Below the pieces are notes generated by a model. The model was not told the DNA's origin. It did no database searches and saw only the letters and a list, made by a program, of their open reading frames with translations. The translations under genes and the position numbers were made by a program. A DNA stretch of 64,000 nucleotides from Aphelenchoides besseyi (Eukaryota > Nematoda > Chromadorea > Rhabditida > Aphelenchoididae): assembly GCA_024699855.1 (NCBI GenBank), contig JAMPIQ010000001.1, forward strand, positions 11,470,001 to 11,534,000, written 5' to 3'. Below, one piece after another: positions 60,460-64,000 of this stretch; within the stretch, counting starts at the first letter, position 1; every line of letters begins with the position of its first letter.

Positions 60460-61700
60460 CAATTATCACATATCATTGACATTATTTATTTCAAAACAAT
60501 TCAACTATTTCAATTGTTAAACACCTTCTTTTCACATACAAACCCGACGATTTGCTGCTTCGATTTCCAAAAACAAATTCAAACAATCTCTTTCGACCAT
60601 AACAAATCACTACATCTCTCCACTCTTCCCATTTTCATTCAAAACCAATAACAACGTCTTTCAACTACGAGCTAATTTGCTAACGATCAAACCCAACACC
60701 ATTTCATCGGCTCGCATTCAAATCTTCTTTCTACAACATCGAATGCCCAACCCCATAGCACAAATCTGATGGTTATTGACAGCATCGAAACAGCGACTTT
60801 GGACTCTTTCAATTCCGATAACATTTCGTTTTAACCGACCATAAACAACGTTCTTCAACTAATCACTTATTCTCAATAACCTTTCAATGAACGGCAATCA
60901 AAGCTGATTATACTAACTAACAACCATCTCCTTACTTCCACTGAGTATTCTAATAGACACGTTCATCTAAACTCAATTCATCAACTAACCAATCTCGTTC
61001 TTTCATCATCTTTGCTGCTTCTTGTATTTAAACTTCTGGTGACATTAATGCACAATCAACGACTTCGAAATCACTTTCATCGACTACTGCAACTTTTTCA
61101 TCAACCAAAACAACGTCTATTTCCAAATTCTCACGTTATTAAACTTCCAGCGTTGTAGGTCGAACTTCCCAAATTCACAATCCAACATTTGATCTTCTAA
61201 ACAATCTGATCCACTTACATCTCTCAACCTTTCAAACAATCGCAGCTGAACAACTACCCTGATTAAAACTCTGCTCTTTGTCTTGTCCTCTTCCAACAGC
61301 ACCTATTCAATGACTGTAACTACCGCCTTTTAACAATCAAGCAAAACTGATCGCCATCTCAATTCCCCAGTTCAGTTGTCAACTTCAAGCATATTTCATA
61401 TGCCCAACCGCATTTCCTAATGTTAATCAAGACCACTTTCTCTCTACGACACTTATCTAAAGCTTCTCATCGCTTCCAAAATCACCTGATTCTGACAACA
61501 AATGACAGCGTTTTCGAACACCCCATCGAGCAACTCATTTAGCGACCATCAACAGCTATTTCCCACAACCTTCCAAAACTCACTCATTTCATCTCTTCCG
61601 TCCTCAACTAAACATTCTTGTCGGTTCGTCTAAACTTAACTCATCAACAACTAAACTCTTCGTTTATCCTCGATTTTATTAATTGGAGAAAAACATTTCG
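60460..61700. other. G-poor, strand-skewed non-coding stretch
   Basis: On the plus strand guanine is rare and the sequence is made of words such as TTCAAC, CAACTAA and CTTTC for over a kilobase. No frame longer than about 60 codons survives on either strand and no tandem unit is visible. It might be a long non-coding transcript, degraded repeats, or a region with strong strand-asymmetric mutation. Confidence 0.5.
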
Positions 61701-61711
61701 GTTCTGCCAAA

Positions 61712-62303
61712 ATGTGTCAGGTTTTGAAGTCCAATCTTAATGGGAAAGTATTTTCAACGGCGCGAAACATCTGCTTTTACGCGCTAATTTGTCTTAGCGT
61801 CTTTATGGCCATTGAAGCCAACGAAACAACTCTTTTGAGTAACAACGTTTTTCCTTCAGTTTTGTTATTTTGATTTACAGTCAAGTGTCACCTTTTACCC
61901 GACTCGTTTGACCGCGAACCATTTCGATTGTTGCATGAGAACCCAACTGACGTTCTATTTTACGTTTGTTTTTGCAGATGAACGGCAATCGTAGCTCGTG
62001 CACTTGTCCACGATTTATGCAACACAGTTCGTTAATGATTGTTTCTCAACTAAAGGTTCTCATTTTCAGCGCTCTCATCTCTAGCTCGTTCAAAGGTTTG
62101 TTCGCTTCGCTTTCAACTAACCACTCATCGCTTTAGGCGTCCTCAAGATGTACAACACCGAACTGTGAAGTTCACGCGACGGAGACAAAAAACGACGGTA
62201 AGAACTTTTACCGTCGAATCTTGAATTGCGAATTTCAGAAAACTTTTCTCCACACAAAAAGATGACGAATGACCGAGTCGTCAAATTAAATCCAATGCGT
62301 TGA
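61712..62303 (+). CDS. Candidate small secreted cysteine-containing protein
   Basis: Five exons (61712-61846, 61978-62026, 62070-62095, 62137-62197, 62239-62303), all with GT-AG borders, join to one open frame of 111 residues. The first exon encodes a signal peptide (ARNICFYALICLSVFMAIEA) with likely cleavage before NETTLLSNN. The mature part has CTCPRF, RCTTPNC and a basic tail ending KLNPMR, so four cysteines in two close pairs. No family was recognised. The alternative use of the exonic sequence 61881-61977 is possible. Support is the consistent phase across four short introns. Confidence 0.45.
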
Positions 62304-63835
62304 ACAACTGTCGGCTACCAATTTGCTCAAACGCTCTCAACTCCATTCCTCTTGTTCACTTTGTTGTCCTTCATACGCCAAATGATTATAAATCGATTTT
62401 TAAAATATGTCAATTTTCCTGCGACCAACAAATCAACATATCCAACAGGCGATCGCTGTTTATTTGCTCATCGAGCTGTTTGAGGAAAGGCGACCTTCGA
62501 ATGTTACGAATCATGATTGCTGTCCGACTTTTACGGCTTTTCCTCAAAAGCAAACATTACGAACAGATTAAAATTTCCGACCATTTCACGCGTGACTGTC
62601 TCTTACCATTCGAGTTCGCAATCGTCGGTTGTCAATACATTATCCTGATGTGTTTCGCTAATTGCTATAAACATTGTTTCTAATCTTATCAATTTTGTTT
62701 CTACGGTGGTTAATGTGCAGGACGAAAGTACGTAAACAACAAACCAATGAGTCTTCGAAGTACATGATCGAAGTGTTACATGACCTAAGAGGCGTTTAAG
62801 TCCTTGCTGCGCACTTTTCAAAGTCTTTGCCTGTCTAAAGTCATCTTTTTGTTCCCTTTTCGACACACGTCTTTTTGTGGCCATTTCCGAAGGAGTGCCA
62901 AAGGGCGTTTGTGTTGTTTTGGCCTTAGAAAAGCCTCGAAATCCTCAACCTTCAAAGGAGTTTTTGCAATGTGAGTTTTGCGAAATTTTGCGGCTGAAAA
63001 ATTCGAGACGAAAAGATAAGAGGCCACAAGACGAAAGAGCGGGTGCGATCAAAACGCTCCGTTTTGCTCATGTTCCTTTGGCCTTTCACTGAACCGCGTC
63101 TTAGACAGCCAACTGCGTAGAGTCCTGATTTTTGTGTACACTATGGATGTTCGTTCCGAAAAGACCACAATACTATTAGTTCAGACGCTTCGGTTGATTG
63201 TCCGTTGAGCTTCAGCTGGCTTCGTTTATTGCCGTCGATGTTGTTGTTACTGTTAGAGGATTTTGTTTTCCTGAACAAATTGACCGCTTCTTTAGAAAGA
63301 TTATTGAATTCAGCCTTCTTTTCTTTGCTTATAAGCCAATTATGCTTGCAAGTAAGCAGCTTGCAAATCTCGCTGTTTGTTGCCGAAATTTCGTCAAATT
63401 GACGCGCAGACAGATGGTTTCGGCAGCCGGGACTTGGACTGAAACTGACAGTCGTAATTGAAAGTTACTTAAAAAGCGCTTGGTCTGCGATTTGACGTGT
63501 CTCTTCAATTCGAGTAGCACAAATTCGTTTAATTTGCTCTCGCGCACAATATCTCTTTTCTTGAAGGCCGAATCGGCGGCATTCCGTTTGCTTCATTTAA
63601 GGTTTGGACCCAAGGCCTATCATCGAGACCCTCCGACTACTTGGTTCTTTTGTTTGCCGCTTTGAATTACCCAGACAGCTCGTCGAAGTAAGATCTTTTG
63701 CCTCTTCCGGTTTCGTCATAACAATAAACTAACCGGCCAATGATTATCGCTTACAATAAGAACTTATTGTACAATCGAAATTATTTTCTTCGAAACAAAA
63801 GCATCATTACATCGAGAGTCGAAAGTCAGAACTAG
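62304..63835. other. Region without a recognised gene
   Basis: About 1.5 kb with frames no longer than 127 codons: 62300-62683 (+, hydrophobic end), 62603-62884 (-, basic start MATKRRVSKREQKDD) and 63198-63461 (+). None has known motifs. The minus-strand frame at 62884 leads into a GTAACA donor near 62778 and could be a first exon. Confidence 0.35.
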
Positions 63836-63995
63836 ACTACACACGACGCCAAACGGTCAGAAGAGCGACTCTTAATCCCAAGTTTAGGTGGCGAAGGGCG
63901 CTCTTCAAGTTCTTCTTCCGAGCAGAACGTTGCCTTGGGGCGCCGATGTGTTCGTTGTCCGACTGAGCGCCTTGCGTACAAGAGAGCTAATCTCA
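63836..63995 (-). CDS. Possible last exon of a gene continuing beyond the window
   Basis: Reading leftward from the window edge an open frame gives Arg/Ser-rich sequence ending FCSEEELEERPSPPKLGIKS and RSSDRLASCVV, with a TAG near 63836. The composition is that of a cytoplasmic protein tail. Start and family are unknown because the upstream part lies outside the window. Confidence 0.3.
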
Positions 63996-64000
63996 TTTGC

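Noticed and set aside
60300..60460. U-snRNA or spliced-leader RNA gene ending at the GC hairpin
   Set aside because: An Sm-like site and a 3' stem are visible, but no known snRNA 5' sequence or spliced leader could be read upstream.

Overview
The window is a gene-dense stretch of a eukaryotic nuclear genome, most likely a nematode. The genes are broken by many short GT-AG introns of about 40-60 nt, sit close together on both strands, and match a worm-type set: a three-CH-domain filamin of the FLN-2 type, a ground-like secreted protein, a TRPV channel of the OCR/Nanchung type, LIN-37, and TSC-22. The ground-like family is essentially nematode-specific and is the strongest taxonomic clue. I cannot fix the species.

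Layout, left to right. A TTLL11-type tubulin polyglutamylase (0.2-3.0 kb, +), an extended short-chain dehydrogenase (3.5-4.8, +), a PPP1R11/inhibitor-3 homologue (4.9-5.3, -), a Zip3/RNF212-like RING protein (5.5-6.7, +) and a TRPV channel (6.9-10.1, -). A 20-kb filamin gene (10.8-31.1, -) follows. It has three calponin-homology domains, a long series of filamin Ig repeats, a large disordered insert and a proline-rich tail instead of a usual dimerisation repeat. One of its introns (13.7-17.2 kb) holds opposite-strand insertions, including an ISXO2/Merlin-like transposase fragment. Another intron holds a probable internal first exon.

The stretch 32-45 kb carries housekeeping and regulatory genes: a NADAR-domain protein, LIN-37, CTP:phosphocholine cytidylyltransferase, UPF3/SMG-4, a 3-hydroxyacyl-CoA dehydratase, a bestrophin, a possible dicistronic pair of small genes, and a TSC22 leucine-zipper protein. 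From 47 to 56 kb come an OATP transporter, a JTB homologue divergent from a ground-like gene, RBX2, an unrecognised basic protein and an unrecognised membrane protein.

The right end is more decayed and more novel. It has an AIF (apoptosis-inducing factor) pseudogene fused to a BEL/Pao integrase fragment, a Rab-like GTPase with an altered switch II and no prenylation cysteines next to a small membrane-protein gene, a HEPN/PaREP1-like gene interrupted by an in-frame TAG, a strong GC hairpin, a long G-poor stretch, a candidate small secreted cysteine-containing protein, and the last exon of a gene that leaves the window.

All gene models were spliced by eye from reading frames and GT-AG sites. 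Outer coordinates are the inferred start codon and stop codon, with introns inside. Family calls rest on remembered motifs, not on database searches.
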